DNA of 64,000 nt from Elusimicrobiota bacterium (GTDB lineage: Bacteria; Elusimicrobiota; Elusimicrobia; F11), in assembly GCA_022072025.1 (NCBI GenBank), contig JAJVIP010000009.1, forward strand, positions 1 through 64,000, written 5' to 3'. The notes under the pieces were generated by a model that was not told the origin of the DNA, did not search any database, and saw nothing but the letters and a program-made list of their open reading frames with translations. Shown here one piece after another: positions 7,459 through 17,841 of this stretch; position 1 is the stretch's first letter; each line of letters begins with the position of its first letter. The translations under genes and the position numbers were made by a program.

Positions 7459-9849
7459 ATGAATGACAATAAAAAATCTTTCAACCGCCTAACGACCTGT
7501 GTATCGGTCGGCGCATTGATCCTGGGAAATGGTGGCCCATCTTACGCTGAAAAATCGGAATCACCCACCTCCATAGATCGGACAGTGCTTCCCCTCCAGG
7601 AACCCACTTATCCGACCACGAATGTTCTCGATGTTCGCCATGCCACACCGCCGGCTCATTTTAATGTCAAAGCGCCTGCCGGCGCTCCGAATGTGTTGAT
7701 CGTGCTCATCGACGACCTGGGGTTCGCGGGAACCAGCGCGTTTGGGGGGCCTGTGCAGACGGAAACCTTCGACCGAATCTCCAAAGAGGGTTTGCGATAT
7801 AACAACTTCCACACCTGCGCTGTCTCATCTCCGACGCGCGCGGCCCTTAAAAGCGGACGCAATCATCATGTGAACAACATGGGGGCCATCATTGAGACCG
7901 GAACGGCATTCCCTGGGAACACCGGTCAAATTCCCAACAGCGTGGCGCCACTGGCGGAGATGCTGCGCTTGAATGGCTACGGCACCGGCGCGTTTGGCAA
8001 GTGTCACGAGCTGGCGGCCTGGGAAGCCAGTCAATCGGGGCCGTTTGATCGCTGGCCGACCCATCAAGGTTTTGACAAGTTCTATGGGTTCTTGGGCGGT
8101 GAAACCAACCAATGGGCGCCATTTATTTACGATGGAACCACCGCCGTCGATCTCCCAGAAGACCCCAACTACCATTTCATGGCGGACATGACCGACAAGG
8201 CCATTTCGTGGATGAAATTTCAAAAGGCGCTTCAGCCGGAAAAACCTTTTTTTATGTATTTTGCGCCGGGGGCGACGCACGCGCCGCATCATGTTCCCAA
8301 GGAATGGATCGCTAAACAGAAGGGCAAGTTTAACCAAGGCTGGGACAAGTTACGCGAAGAAATTCTGGCTCGCCAAATTAAACTTGGAATCGTGCCCAAA
8401 GGGACAAAACTCGCACCCAAACCAGACGCCATCCCAGACTGGAACAAATTAACGGACAACGAGAAAAAGTTGTTCGCCCACCAGTTCGAAGTGTTCGCCG
8501 CATTTGTCGATTACACGGACGATCAGATCGGACGATTGGTCAACGCCGTCGAAGAAACCGGTCAGCTCGACAACACCATGCTCGTCTTCATCTACGGCGA
8601 CAACGGCGCGAGCGCGGAAGGCGGTCGCAATGGCATGTTCAGCGAGATGACCTACTTCAATGGCGTTCAGGAAAAAGTGGAAGACATGATTAAGGTCATG
8701 GACAAATGGGGAGGGCCTGAGACGTATCCTCACCAAGCTGCTGGATGGGCGGTGGCGTTGGATACCCCCTACTCTTGGACCAAACAGGTCGGCTCCGATC
8801 CCGGCGGCACCAAGGTTGGTATGGCCATTCGCTGGCCCAAAGGCATCAAAGCCAAAAATGAGATTCGGTCTCAGTTCAGCCATGTGATTGATATTGCTCC
8901 AACGATTTTGGAAGCCGCGGGACTTCCTGAACCAAAAATCGTGAATGGAACTCCCCAGCGCCCGATGGACGGGATCAGTATGCTTTACAGCTTCAATGAT
9001 GCCAAGGCGAAGGAACGGCATACCACGCAGTATTTCGAGATGTTTGGTAACCGCGCGATATATCAGGAGGGGTGGTACGCAAGAACCATTCACCGGGCTC
9101 CGTGGGAAACCCAGCCGCGCCGGCCTCTCGCCGACGATATTTGGGAGCTCTATGATTTGCGAACTGACTTTAGTCTGGTCAAGGATCTTTCAAAAAAATA
9201 TCCGGAGAAATTAGCGGCGCTGAAAGATCTCTTTATGAAAGAGGCGGAGAAGAATTACGCGTTGCCCATTGATGATCGGGTGATGGAGCGGATCATCGCC
9301 GCCAACGTGGGACGACCCGATCTCATGGCCGGTCGCACCTCGATGACGCTCGGGGAGGGCATGATGGGAATGACGGAAAATGTCTTTCTCAACATTAAAA
9401 ACCGATCCAAAACGATCACGGCGGAAATCGAAGTGCCGGAGCGGGGGGGGAACGGTATCGTGATGGTGCAAGGGGGGCGATTTGGAGGATGGGCCCTTTA
9501 CCTCAAAGACGGCATCCCAGCCTATGATTACAACTTCCTTGGCCTGGAGCATTACACCGTGGCGGCAAAGGAAAAACTCAAACCCGGCAAGGCCTTGATC
9601 AAGTTCGACTTCGCGTATGATGGGGGAGGCATTGGCAAGGGCGGCCTGGGAAGGCTTTACGTGAATAATCAAAAGGTGGCGGAAGGCCGGATTGAGAGAA
9701 CCCAGCCGGCGATTTTCTCAGCGGATGAAACCGCTGATGTGGGAATCGATCTCGCTTCTCCGGTGGTTGAGTCCATCGGAGCTGAGCGGGTTTCCAAATT
9801 CACCGGGAAAATTAACAAAGTTACTGTCGAGGTTTCTCCTGGTCAATAA
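7459..9849 (+). CDS. Large Ser-type arylsulfatase, exported
   Basis: A 796-residue sulfatase of the long arylsulfatase class. A signal peptide (residues ~1-30) precedes the metal motif LIDDLGFAG. The FGly motif is V-S-S-P-T-R with the modifiable residue at Ser123; long arylsulfatases usually carry Cys here, so the Ser is worth noting and points to the adjacent anSME. The core region includes THAPHHVPKEW. A C-terminal beta domain of ~150 residues (ENVFLNIKNRS onward) is typical of this length class. An AAGGAG precedes the ATG. The anSME gene begins seven bases after the stop, so enzyme and maturase are made together. Confidence 0.92.
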   Translation: MNDNKKSFNRLTTCVSVGALILGNGGPSYAEKSESPTSIDRTVLPLQEPTYPTTNVLDVRHATPPAHFNVKAPAGAPNVLIVLIDDLGFAGTSAFGGPVQTETFDRISKEGLRYNNFHTCAVSSPTRAALKSGRNHHVNNMGAIIETGTAFPGNTGQIPNSVAPLAEMLRLNGYGTGAFGKCHELAAWEASQSGPFDRWPTHQGFDKFYGFLGGETNQWAPFIYDGTTAVDLPEDPNYHFMADMTDKAISWMKFQKALQPEKPFFMYFAPGATHAPHHVPKEWIAKQKGKFNQGWDKLREEILARQIKLGIVPKGTKLAPKPDAIPDWNKLTDNEKKLFAHQFEVFAAFVDYTDDQIGRLVNAVEETGQLDNTMLVFIYGDNGASAEGGRNGMFSEMTYFNGVQEKVEDMIKVMDKWGGPETYPHQAAGWAVALDTPYSWTKQVGSDPGGTKVGMAIRWPKGIKAKNEIRSQFSHVIDIAPTILEAAGLPEPKIVNGTPQRPMDGISMLYSFNDAKAKERHTTQYFEMFGNRAIYQEGWYARTIHRAPWETQPRRPLADDIWELYDLRTDFSLVKDLSKKYPEKLAALKDLFMKEAEKNYALPIDDRVMERIIAANVGRPDLMAGRTSMTLGEGMMGMTENVFLNIKNRSKTITAEIEVPERGGNGIVMVQGGRFGGWALYLKDGIPAYDYNFLGLEHYTVAAKEKLKPGKALIKFDFAYDGGGIGKGGLGRLYVNNQKVAEGRIERTQPAIFSADETADVGIDLASPVVESIGAERVSKFTGKINKVTVEVSPGQ

Positions 9850-9856
9850 ATACGAC

Positions 9857-11107
9857 ATGCCCTCTTTGTTGGGCTCGCTCGGCCAGCGGCGTTTTCATGT
9901 GATGGCCAAGCCCAACAGCTCTGTGTGCAATCTGGATTGCACTTATTGTTTTTACTTGAGCAAAGAGACCTTGCACGGAGGGCCTGGCGCCGGCCGGATG
10001 TCGGATGAAATCCTGGAACGATTCATTAAGCAATACATCGATGGGGTGACCGGCAACGAAGTGGTATTCACATGGCAGGGCGGTGAGCCGACGTTGCGCG
10101 GTATCGACTTTTATCGAAAAGTCGTTTCACTCCAACAGAAATACGCCAAGCCGAATCAACGAATAGAAAACGATCTCCAGACAAATGGCACGCTGCTCAA
10201 TGACGAGTGGTGTGTGTTCCTGAAAGAAAATCGTTGGTTGGTGGGACTCAGCATTGACGGTCCCCGCGAATTTCACGATCGCTATCGCATCACAAAAAAC
10301 CAGCAGCCCACGTTCGACAAAGTGTTTGCGGCCGCCAAATTGCTGCGGAAGCACGGGGTCCGCTTCAACACGCTCACCTGCGTCAACCGCTTCAATGCCA
10401 AGCACCCGAAAGAGGTGTACCACTTCTTACGTGACGAGCTGAAATCGAACACCATTCAGTTTATTCCGATTGTGGAGTACAAAAGTTTTGAGGCCCAGGC
10501 GCCGCACACGTGGGACGTGGAAAAGTTGCCCAGGGATGGAAGCCCCGAAGCGCGGCCGGGACATGCGAATTCCATTGTCACGGATTGGTCCGTTGATCCC
10601 TATGATTGGGGAGATTTTCTCATCTGGGTCTTTAATGAGTGGTACAAGAAGGATGTGGGAAAAGTGCTGGTGAATCATTTTGAAACGCTCGTCGCGCAGC
10701 ATCTGGGGGAACCGTCTCAGATGTGTGTTTACAACGAGTTCTGCGGAAAAGGGGTCGCCATTGAGCACGATGGGAGCGTCTATGCCTGCGACCATTTTGT
10801 TTATCCGGAATTTCGAACGGGCAATATTCAAGACCGCCCGCTTTCGGAGTTGGTGTTCTCCCCTACCCAAGTGAAATTTGGCTATGCAAAAAGCGAACAT
10901 TTGCCTCAATTTTGTCGGCAATGCCCGTACCTGAGGGATTGTTGGGGAGAATGTCCGAAAAATCGAATCATACGGACTGTCGATGGCGAGCCCGGGCTTA
11001 ACTATTTATGTCGGGGGCTGAAGAAATATTTCAAACACGCGTTACCCAAAGTTGAAAAGATTATTTCGAGATTGCCTTCGGGCCCATTAATATATGGAAT
11101 GAAATGA
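9857..11107 (+). CDS. Anaerobic sulfatase-maturating enzyme (radical SAM, SPASM)
   Basis: This 416-residue enzyme converts the active-site Ser or Cys of sulfatases to formylglycine, acting in the cytoplasm before export. The radical-SAM cluster motif CNLDCTYC begins at Cys24. The C-terminal SPASM region has CVYNEFCGKG, then CDHF, and CRQCPYLRDCWGEC, which ligate two auxiliary [4Fe-4S] clusters. FTWQGGEPTL is the SAM-binding GGEP motif. The chosen ATG at 9857 begins MPSLLGS; longer forms overlap the sulfatase. Its stop overlaps the next sulfatase start in ATGA, showing translational coupling. Three sulfatases in the window are its likely substrates. Confidence 0.95.
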   Translation: MPSLLGSLGQRRFHVMAKPNSSVCNLDCTYCFYLSKETLHGGPGAGRMSDEILERFIKQYIDGVTGNEVVFTWQGGEPTLRGIDFYRKVVSLQQKYAKPNQRIENDLQTNGTLLNDEWCVFLKENRWLVGLSIDGPREFHDRYRITKNQQPTFDKVFAAAKLLRKHGVRFNTLTCVNRFNAKHPKEVYHFLRDELKSNTIQFIPIVEYKSFEAQAPHTWDVEKLPRDGSPEARPGHANSIVTDWSVDPYDWGDFLIWVFNEWYKKDVGKVLVNHFETLVAQHLGEPSQMCVYNEFCGKGVAIEHDGSVYACDHFVYPEFRTGNIQDRPLSELVFSPTQVKFGYAKSEHLPQFCRQCPYLRDCWGECPKNRIIRTVDGEPGLNYLCRGLKKYFKHALPKVEKIISRLPSGPLIYGMK

Positions 11108-12540
11108 TGAAAAAAATAATTTTAAGACTGTTGGGGATTGTTGTTTATCTTGTTACCAGTAACAAAGATGCCTTTATTCATGCGGAAGTAAAAGTCGACA
11201 AACCCCATATCATTCACATTGTGGCGGATGATTTGGGCTGGAAAGATGTTGGCTTTAATGGAGCCAAGGATATCAAAACGCCGAACCTGGATGCGTTGGC
11301 GGCTGAAGGCGTCAAATTTTCACAATTTTATGTTCAGCCCATGTGCACTCCGACTCGCGCGGCCCTCATGACGGGTCGATACCCCTTTCGTTACGGGCTT
11401 CAGACCGGCGTCATTCCCTCGGTTTCTTCGTACGGTTTGGATACCACGGAATGGTTAATGCCGCAATGTTTGAAACAGGCGGGATATCAAACGGCCATCA
11501 TCGGAAAATGGCACCTGGGGCATGCGGACAAAAAATATTGGCCGAAACAACGGGGGTTTGATTACCAGTATGGAGCGATGATTGGGGAGTTGGATTATTT
11601 CACCCACAGTGAACAGGGCGTTTTGGACTGGTTCCGCAACAACGAACCCGTGAAAGAAGAAGGTTACACCACAACACTTTTAGGTAAAGATGCCGCCCGA
11701 TTGATTGAGGAGCATGACACGTCGCAACCGCTTTATATGTATCTGGCTTTTAACGCGCCGCATACACCTTACCAAGCGCCCAAAAATTATATTGATCGGT
11801 ACTCCAAAATCAAAGATCCCACCCGTCGAACTTATGCGGCGATGGTTTCCTGCCTTGATGATGAAATTGGGCGCGTAATCAAGGCGCTGGAAAAAAAGAA
11901 AATGCGTGAGAATACATTGATTCTTTTTCACAGCGACAACGGCGGAACGTATAACCCTTTATTCGCCGGTGTCATGGCGGATATGGCGAATGTCAAAATT
12001 CCTTGTGATAACGGCCCCTATCGAGAGGGGAAGGCGGCGCTTTATGAGGGTGGAACCCGAGTTTGCGCGTTGGCCAATTGGCCCGGCCGGATTAAACCGG
12101 GCGTTGTGGAGGGGCTGGTTCACGCCGTGGATTTATTCCCCACCTTGGCTCATCTTGCTGGAGCTTCCCTTTCCCAAGCCAAACCTCTGGATGGGCTGAA
12201 TATTTGGCCGGTCCTTTCACAGGGAGCGCCTTCTCCGCGCACCGAAATAATTTACAACATCGAGCCATTTCGAGGGGCGGTGCGCCAAGGAGATTGGAAA
12301 TTAATTTGGCGGACCACTCTTCCTTCCAGCGTGGAGCTCTATAACGTGGCTGACGATCCTTCCGAAAAGAAAAATTTGGCGGAATTAAATTTGGAGAAGG
12401 TAAGCGCTTTGCAGCACCGACTCAATTCCTTGGCGAAAGAAAGCGTCAAGCCACTTTTCCTCGTGGATCAATTCAAAGTCATCACCAAAGGCATGCATGG
12501 AGAACCACTTCTTCCCATCGACGAAGGTTTTAATCAATGA
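11104..12540 (+). CDS. Cys-type sulfatase, exported
   Basis: A 478-residue sulfatase resembling the arylsulfatase B/GALNS-type group. It has a signal peptide (LRLLGIVVYLVTS), metal motif VADDLGWKDVGFNG, and FGly motif MCTPTR with Cys81, followed by AALMTGRYPFRYGL. KWHLGH and HSDNGG are further active-site motifs. Unlike the two sulfatases upstream it is Cys-type, so it could use FGE or anSME; only anSME is seen here. The start overlaps the anSME stop. The substrate is unknown. Confidence 0.92.
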   Translation: MMKKIILRLLGIVVYLVTSNKDAFIHAEVKVDKPHIIHIVADDLGWKDVGFNGAKDIKTPNLDALAAEGVKFSQFYVQPMCTPTRAALMTGRYPFRYGLQTGVIPSVSSYGLDTTEWLMPQCLKQAGYQTAIIGKWHLGHADKKYWPKQRGFDYQYGAMIGELDYFTHSEQGVLDWFRNNEPVKEEGYTTTLLGKDAARLIEEHDTSQPLYMYLAFNAPHTPYQAPKNYIDRYSKIKDPTRRTYAAMVSCLDDEIGRVIKALEKKKMRENTLILFHSDNGGTYNPLFAGVMADMANVKIPCDNGPYREGKAALYEGGTRVCALANWPGRIKPGVVEGLVHAVDLFPTLAHLAGASLSQAKPLDGLNIWPVLSQGAPSPRTEIIYNIEPFRGAVRQGDWKLIWRTTLPSSVELYNVADDPSEKKNLAELNLEKVSALQHRLNSLAKESVKPLFLVDQFKVITKGMHGEPLLPIDEGFNQ

Positions 12541-12549
12541 ACCCTTGAC

Positions 12550-14241
12550 ATGATCTGGTTTGTCCAAACATTTCGATCGTACCCGGAATTGGCGCTATTT
12601 TTGACGCTGGCGCTTGGTTTTTGGTTGGGGAAATTGCGCATTGGTCAATTTGAACTGGGATCGGTCACCGGGACTCTTCTGGCCGGCATCTTGATTGGGC
12701 AGATGCGAATTGAAATCGATTCCCAAATGCGTTCTTTTTTCTTTTTGATGTTTTTATTTGCGGTCGGATATGGGGTGGGCCCTCAGTTTGTGCGCGGATT
12801 AAAAAAGGACGGAATTCCTCAGTTAATTTTTAGTGTGTCGCAATGTGGAGTGTCATTGGCGGTGGCCTATCTTTTGGCGCGTGTGTTGGGTTACGATTTG
12901 GGGCAAGCCGCTGGGGTTTTTGCAGGATCGCACACTGTCACCGCGGCGATGGGAGTGGCGGTGGATTCCATCGCTGGTCTGGCGTTGCCTATAAGTGAAA
13001 AAGAATTCGCGCTTAAGCATCTGCCAGTGGCCTATGCGGTGACCTACATTTTTGGAACGGCTGGAGCGGCTTGGTTTTTGTCGTCGATCGGCCCCAAAAT
13101 CCTCGGCGTGAACTTGCCAGCCGAATGTCAGAAAATGGAAATGAATACCAATAACAGTGATGGCGACTCCGGGTTTCTTTCCCTGGCGGAGCGGTTCGAT
13201 TTGCGAGCTTATCGCCTTGAAAATGAAAGGTTGCATGGAAAAACCATTGGTGAATTCGAAATTTTGTTTGGGCAAGCGCGGGTGTTTGTTGAATGTATGA
13301 GGCGGAAAGGCTCGGTTGTTCACTTCAACCTTTCAACGGTCCTTGAGCGGGGCGACATCCTCGGAGTGATGGCTCGACGTGAAATGCACTTGAACAACTC
13401 ACTCGACATCGGTCCAGAGGTGGCAGATCCAGATCTATTGGATGTGACAGTTGAAGTTCTGGAGGTGGTGGTGATTAATAAGGAGGTGGCGGGGATAACT
13501 TTGAAGGAATTGGCGTGGTCTCCTCTGGGGCGTTCCCAAACGCGGGGTGTGTTTTTACGAAAATTAGTCCGGGGGGGAATCGAAATTCCTATTTCTGAAG
13601 ATGTTGTCATTGATCGGGGTGATGTGTTTCAGCTCATTGGCTCAAAAGGCAATTTGGATCGAGTGGCTTCTTATCTTGGCTACGCCGATCGCCCGACCGA
13701 AATGACCGATATGATTTTTGTCGGGTCCGGCATTGTCATAGGCGGTTTGCTGGGGGCGATCACGTTGCGTGTGAACAATTTCCCCCTGCAATTGAGCACA
13801 AGTGTGGGCGCCTTATTGGCCGGATTGATATTTGGGTGGTTGCGCTCTGTTAAACGTACCTTTGGCCGTATCCCGGCGCCGGCGTTGTGGATTCTCCAGA
13901 ATTTGGGCCTCACCGCGTTTATTGCCGCGCTGGGTATCAGTGTGGGGCCCAGTTTTGTTGTTGGAATCAAAGAATCTGGGGTGAATATGTTTGTGGCTGG
14001 AATTTTTGCCTCCACGCTTCCGCTCATTTTTGGAATTCTGATGGGAAAATATGTTTTTAAGTTTCATCCCGCCATCACGCTGGGGGCCACGGCGGGCGCC
14101 CAAACCAGTTCCGCCTCCTTGGCGATGATTCAAAACGCGGCCAACAGCAAAGTCCCCGCCATGGGGTACTCCGTTCCCTACGCAGTGGCCAATATTTTAC
14201 TCACCTTGTGGGGAGCGGTGATTGTTTGGCTCCTGTCGTAA
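12550..14241 (+). CDS. AspT/YidE-type membrane exchanger with two RCK_C domains
   Basis: This 563-residue membrane protein has an N-terminal block of about six helices (1-190), a cytoplasmic middle with two TrkA-C/RCK_C-like modules (~200-375), and a second helix block (~385-563). That order is the aspartate:alanine exchanger (AAE, AspT/YidE/YbjL) layout. The glycine-rich FAGSHTVTAAMG and TLGATAGAQTSSASL segments are the repeated family motifs in the two halves. It starts nine bases after the sulfatase. Family members exchange dicarboxylates or amino acids; a role in moving a desulfation product or anion is only inferred from the operon. Confidence 0.85.
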   Translation: MIWFVQTFRSYPELALFLTLALGFWLGKLRIGQFELGSVTGTLLAGILIGQMRIEIDSQMRSFFFLMFLFAVGYGVGPQFVRGLKKDGIPQLIFSVSQCGVSLAVAYLLARVLGYDLGQAAGVFAGSHTVTAAMGVAVDSIAGLALPISEKEFALKHLPVAYAVTYIFGTAGAAWFLSSIGPKILGVNLPAECQKMEMNTNNSDGDSGFLSLAERFDLRAYRLENERLHGKTIGEFEILFGQARVFVECMRRKGSVVHFNLSTVLERGDILGVMARREMHLNNSLDIGPEVADPDLLDVTVEVLEVVVINKEVAGITLKELAWSPLGRSQTRGVFLRKLVRGGIEIPISEDVVIDRGDVFQLIGSKGNLDRVASYLGYADRPTEMTDMIFVGSGIVIGGLLGAITLRVNNFPLQLSTSVGALLAGLIFGWLRSVKRTFGRIPAPALWILQNLGLTAFIAALGISVGPSFVVGIKESGVNMFVAGIFASTLPLIFGILMGKYVFKFHPAITLGATAGAQTSSASLAMIQNAANSKVPAMGYSVPYAVANILLTLWGAVIVWLLS

Positions 14242-14322
14242 TCGTTGGCCGGGACGACGATTTCGTACTTTATTTTCTGCGTTTGTATTAGGTGAAAGCC
14301 AATTTGGCTGAAAGGAGAAATT

Positions 14323-16653
14323 TTGATGAACAGTCCCGGCGAAAAAAATCAACCCAAACACGCCTGTTGCGAATTAAAGCATCAAAATCAGTCTAAAACC
14401 GCTGATCCTCAATCCGCAAAGACTCCTGACTATATTTGCCCAATGCACCCGGAAGTCCAGCAGATTGGGCCTGGGGCCTGTCCCAAATGTGGAATGTCTC
14501 TCGAACCGCAATCTTTGACCTCAACCGAGTCAACAACAGAATATGTGTGCCCCATGCATCCCGACGTGGGGAGGGACCATCCGGGAAGTTGCCCCAAGTG
14601 CGGGATGGCGTTGGAGCCGCGCGTGGCTTCGTCGATTCAGGAAGAAAACCCTGAGCTTCAGGATATGAATAGGCGGTTTAAGGGGAGTCTATTCTTGTCG
14701 ATTCCTTTGGTTTTTGCAGCGATGGCCGATATGATTCCAGGACAACCTTTGCAGCACCAGTTTTCAGGAAAGGTTTTGAACTGGATTCAATTGGCCCTGG
14801 CCACTCCTGTTGTTTTTTGGGGTGGGGCGCCGTTTTTTAAGCGAGGGTGGGAGTCCATAAAAAACCGAAGCCTTAATATGTTCACGTTGGTCGCGATCGG
14901 CACCGGGGCCGCCTACGTCTATAGTGTTATAGCCACCCTTTTTCCTCAGATTTTTCCCACTGCTTACCAGACTCACGGAGGAGGCGTCGCGGTTTATTTT
15001 GAAGCGGCGTCTGTTATCCTGACTCTCGTTTTATTGGGACAGGTTTTGGAGCTGCGCGCGCGCATCCAGACGTCAAGTGCGATCAAAGCACTCCTGGGGC
15101 TCGCTCCGAAAACCGCTCGTCTCATACTGAGCGATGGATCCGAAAGGGACGTTCCACTCGAGACCGTTAAGGTCGCCGACCGCCTCCGCGTTCGCCCTGG
15201 CGAGAAAATACCGGTCGATGGTCTTGTTCTGGAAGGTCGGAGTTCCATTGACGAATCCATGGTGACGGGCGAACCGATACCGGTCGAGAAAAATAAAGAC
15301 GATAAGGTGACAGGTGGAACCGTCAATGGATCCGGCAGTTTTTTAATGCAGGCTTGTCGTGTCGGCAGTGAAACGCTGCTTGCCCAAATCGTTCGGATGG
15401 TCGGCGAAGCGCAGAGAAGCCGGGCGCCTATTCAGCGTCTTGCCGACGTGATCTCCTCTATCTTTGTTCCGATGGTCATCCTGACTGCTTTGGCGTCCTT
15501 CATTATTTGGGGTCTTGTGGGACCCGAGCCTCGATGGGGTTATGCGCTGGTTAATGCCGTCGCGGTTTTAATCATCGCGTGCCCATGCGCGTTGGGCTTG
15601 GCTACACCGATGTCGATCATGGTGGGAACGGGACGAGGCGCGACCGCTGGAGTGTTGGTCAAGAACGCGGAAGCGCTTGAGATGATGGAGAAGGTTGATA
15701 CTGTCGTGGTCGACAAGACCGGCACATTGACTGTGGGTAAGCCGCGCGTCACTTCACTCGTCAGCCTGAATGGATTTGGCGAAAGCGAACTGCTGAGAAT
15801 AGCGGCGAGCCTGGAGCGTGGCAGTGAACATCCCTTGGCGACCGCCATCGTTTATGCGGCCCAAGAAAAGAGCCTGTCGCTTTCTCCTGTTCAAGACTTT
15901 CAGTCGATCACGGGCAAAGGAGTCTCCGGGGTTATCGAGAACAGGCGGGTTGCGCTTGGGAACTCGTCTCTTGTTGAGCAATTGGGAATCAAAGGGGACT
16001 ATTCCCTTGAGAAAGCCGAAGCCATGCGGATGGAGGGACAAACGGCGATGTTTATCGTCATTGAGAATAGGGTGGTCGGGATTTTGGGGGTGGCTGATCC
16101 AATCAAGGAAACGTCAAAAGAAGCGGTGCAAGCCCTCCATAAGAAAGGAATCCGTGTGGTGATGTTGACGGGAGATAACCACACGACGGCCCTCTCCGTC
16201 GCGAAAAAATTGGGAATTGATGAGGTGGAAGCGGAAACACTTCCCGAACAAAAGATCGAGGTGGTCAAACGTCTGCAGCAGAAGGGACGTGTGGTGGCGA
16301 TGGCTGGAGACGGCATTAACGACGCGCCCGCATTAGCGCAAGCGAATGTCGGGATTGCGATGGGAACCGGGACCGATGTGGCGATGGAAAGCGCGCGCGT
16401 GACGTTGGTGAAAGGCGATCTACGCGGGATTGTCCGGGCTTATAACTTGAGCCGGGCGACCATGCGAAATATTAAGCAAAACCTCTTCTTTGCCTTCATC
16501 TACAATCTCATCGGTGTGCCGGTGGCAGCGGGAATTCTTTATCCATTAACGGGAATGTTGCTGAGTCCCATGATCGCGGCGGCCGCCATGACTTTCAGTT
16601 CCGTTTCTGTCATCAGCAACGCCCTGCGCTTGAGGTCCGTAAACCTGGACTAA
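14323..16653 (+). CDS. Copper-type heavy-metal P1B-ATPase with two N-terminal metal-binding (CPMHP) domains
   Basis: This 776-residue efflux pump has two heavy-metal-binding modules near residues 36-60 and 73-98, each with CPMHP...CPKCGM, instead of an HMA domain. A His/Cys-rich start (HACCELKHQ) precedes them. Catalytic motifs follow: TGEPIPVEK, the transmembrane [10 protein letters not shown] near 417, phosphorylated DKTGTLT near 463, SEHPLA, and [10 protein letters not shown]. The CPC signature points to Cu(I) or Ag(I). An AAAGGAG precedes the ATG. It may be its own unit after an 81-bp gap. Its stop borders the cassette array, so it may be the conserved chromosomal flank. Confidence 0.93.
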   Translation: MMNSPGEKNQPKHACCELKHQNQSKTADPQSAKTPDYICPMHPEVQQIGPGACPKCGMSLEPQSLTSTESTTEYVCPMHPDVGRDHPGSCPKCGMALEPRVASSIQEENPELQDMNRRFKGSLFLSIPLVFAAMADMIPGQPLQHQFSGKVLNWIQLALATPVVFWGGAPFFKRGWESIKNRSLNMFTLVAIGTGAAYVYSVIATLFPQIFPTAYQTHGGGVAVYFEAASVILTLVLLGQVLELRARIQTSSAIKALLGLAPKTARLILSDGSERDVPLETVKVADRLRVRPGEKIPVDGLVLEGRSSIDESMVTGEPIPVEKNKDDKVTGGTVNGSGSFLMQACRVGSETLLAQIVRMVGEAQRSRAPIQRLADVISSIFVPMVILTALASFIIWGLVGPEPRWGYALVNAVAVLIIACPCALGLATPMSIMVGTGRGATAGVLVKNAEALEMMEKVDTVVVDKTGTLTVGKPRVTSLVSLNGFGESELLRIAASLERGSEHPLATAIVYAAQEKSLSLSPVQDFQSITGKGVSGVIENRRVALGNSSLVEQLGIKGDYSLEKAEAMRMEGQTAMFIVIENRVVGILGVADPIKETSKEAVQALHKKGIRVVMLTGDNHTTALSVAKKLGIDEVEAETLPEQKIEVVKRLQQKGRVVAMAGDGINDAPALAQANVGIAMGTGTDVAMESARVTLVKGDLRGIVRAYNLSRATMRNIKQNLFFAFIYNLIGVPVAAGILYPLTGMLLSPMIAAAAMTFSSVSVISNALRLRSVNLD

Positions 16654-16856
16654 CCGGAATGATTCAGTTGAATCGTACCTAAAGGACCTGCACATTGAAG
16701 CACGGGGTCAAGTCTGAGTTTTGAGTCATTGCCAGGTTCAACAGGGAAGAGTCCCGATAAAATATAGAAATAGGTTTGCCCACAGTCGACTCAAAACTCA
16801 GACTTGACCCCGTGCCTCCGTGCCTTTTACCGCGGCTCCCGACTACTCGATTGGGC
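16650..16856 (-). other. attC-like site of the terminal cassette, with element A1 in its loop
   Basis: The gene-side core is ATTGGGC (plus strand 16850-16856), near-complementary to the core CCCCAAC at the cassette's 5' end (17609). The distal core is unclear; GACTAAC at 16650-16656, overlapping the ATPase stop, is the best candidate. Element A1 occupies the loop. This 208-bp gap holds no gene. Confidence 0.5.
16701..16814. mobile_element. MITE-like element A, copy 1
   Basis: A 114-bp element bounded by 27-bp perfect inverted repeats that begin CACGGGGTCAAGTCTGAG. The middle contains AGGTTCAACAGGGAAGAG and ATATAGAAATAGG. Copies 2 and 3 lie at 17842 and 21139. GGGGTCAAGTCTGAG ends are often seen beside Y1-type transposases, but none is encoded here. 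Confidence 0.8.
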
Positions 16857-16861
16857 ATCAA

Positions 16862-17602
16862 TTATGCCTCGCCATTATTTTCGTTCCGCCCGCTTATTTC
16901 ATACATCGCTTTTTTTATCGCGTCTCCTATTGGCAGCAGCCTGTTGATCTCCTTTTCGTCAGAGTCGCCTCGAAACACCGAAAATTCTTGAAGAAAATAA
17001 TAAGCACCGGCTTTTTCCCATCGGAATCGGCTTTGTGTTGCTAACGCGTCAAGAAGCGTCGGGTCTGGAGTTACCGGAGCGCCATCGCCTTTCCAATAAA
17101 CAGCGAAATGATCATTTAAAGCTTCAGGGGTTAGTCGTATCTCTTTCAAGCCGACCTTCCCTGCCTGAAGAGTAAAGCCGACATCAAAAATTTTAGTCAT
17201 CCATCCCTCGCCTTCTGATTTGGGGGCGTGCACGACTTGCCAGACCGCTCCGTCGTCTTTGGCGGGCCAAACCAAGACCCAACTGAAGCGACCTGATCCG
17301 TGCCGACTCCACTCCTCGATACGACACAAAACCGATGCATTGTCTCTCGTACTCAGGAAAGCTTCCCTAATTGCCACCGATCCAGCGCCCCTGGTGATTT
17401 TAATTTGCCTGACCGACTGACCAATGGAATTAAGGTGGGCTTCCAAGTTGGTATTGGAGGAAAATCCCTTGCCGCTCAAAAAGGATTCGAACAGCTGCCG
17501 CTTTTCAAGTTCTTTGATTTTGGCATCTTGATCGCTCCTGTGGAAAACGACCAGGAGAATCAGCACCAAAACCGTTATTCCCACCGCAACAAGCTCAATC
17601 AC
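16862..17602 (-). CDS. Cassette protein: membrane-anchored, coiled start, unknown function
   Basis: This 246-residue protein has one N-terminal membrane helix (VAVGITVLVLILLVVF), a short charged helix (KIKELEKRQLFESFL), then a soluble domain rich in W and mixed charge. I recognise no family. It is the last cassette of the array on the side facing the Cu-ATPase. Its 5' core CCCCAAC at 17609 (plus strand) and 3' core near 16850 frame it. A cytoplasmic or periplasmic soluble domain tethered to the membrane is all that can be inferred. Confidence 0.65.
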   Translation of the reverse strand: MIELVAVGITVLVLILLVVFHRSDQDAKIKELEKRQLFESFLSGKGFSSNTNLEAHLNSIGQSVRQIKITRGAGSVAIREAFLSTRDNASVLCRIEEWSRHGSGRFSWVLVWPAKDDGAVWQVVHAPKSEGEGWMTKIFDVGFTLQAGKVGLKEIRLTPEALNDHFAVYWKGDGAPVTPDPTLLDALATQSRFRWEKAGAYYFLQEFSVFRGDSDEKEINRLLPIGDAIKKAMYEISGRNENNGEA

Positions 17603-17841
17603 TCATCACCCCAACTGACGACATAATGGCTGCATCACGGCAGCCTTAGTAGAAGTGTGAATGAAGGGAGAGGAAACAGCCAGAGGAAAAAAGAGAGGCC
17701 TTCCGACCCTAAACACGTGAGTTCTCGGCGTGACGAAAAGGAAGGGCAAGGCGTGAATCGCGCAGGATGGAGGGGCACTGCATCTGAAAATCCAATTTTA
17801 GTGGTGTGAGAGCTGGGGGCTGCGGTTAACGTCCGGACGTC

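Noticed and set aside
14230-14330. Riboswitch or attenuator before the Cu-ATPase
   Set aside because: The 81-bp gap shows no conserved fold or terminator hairpin that I can identify.
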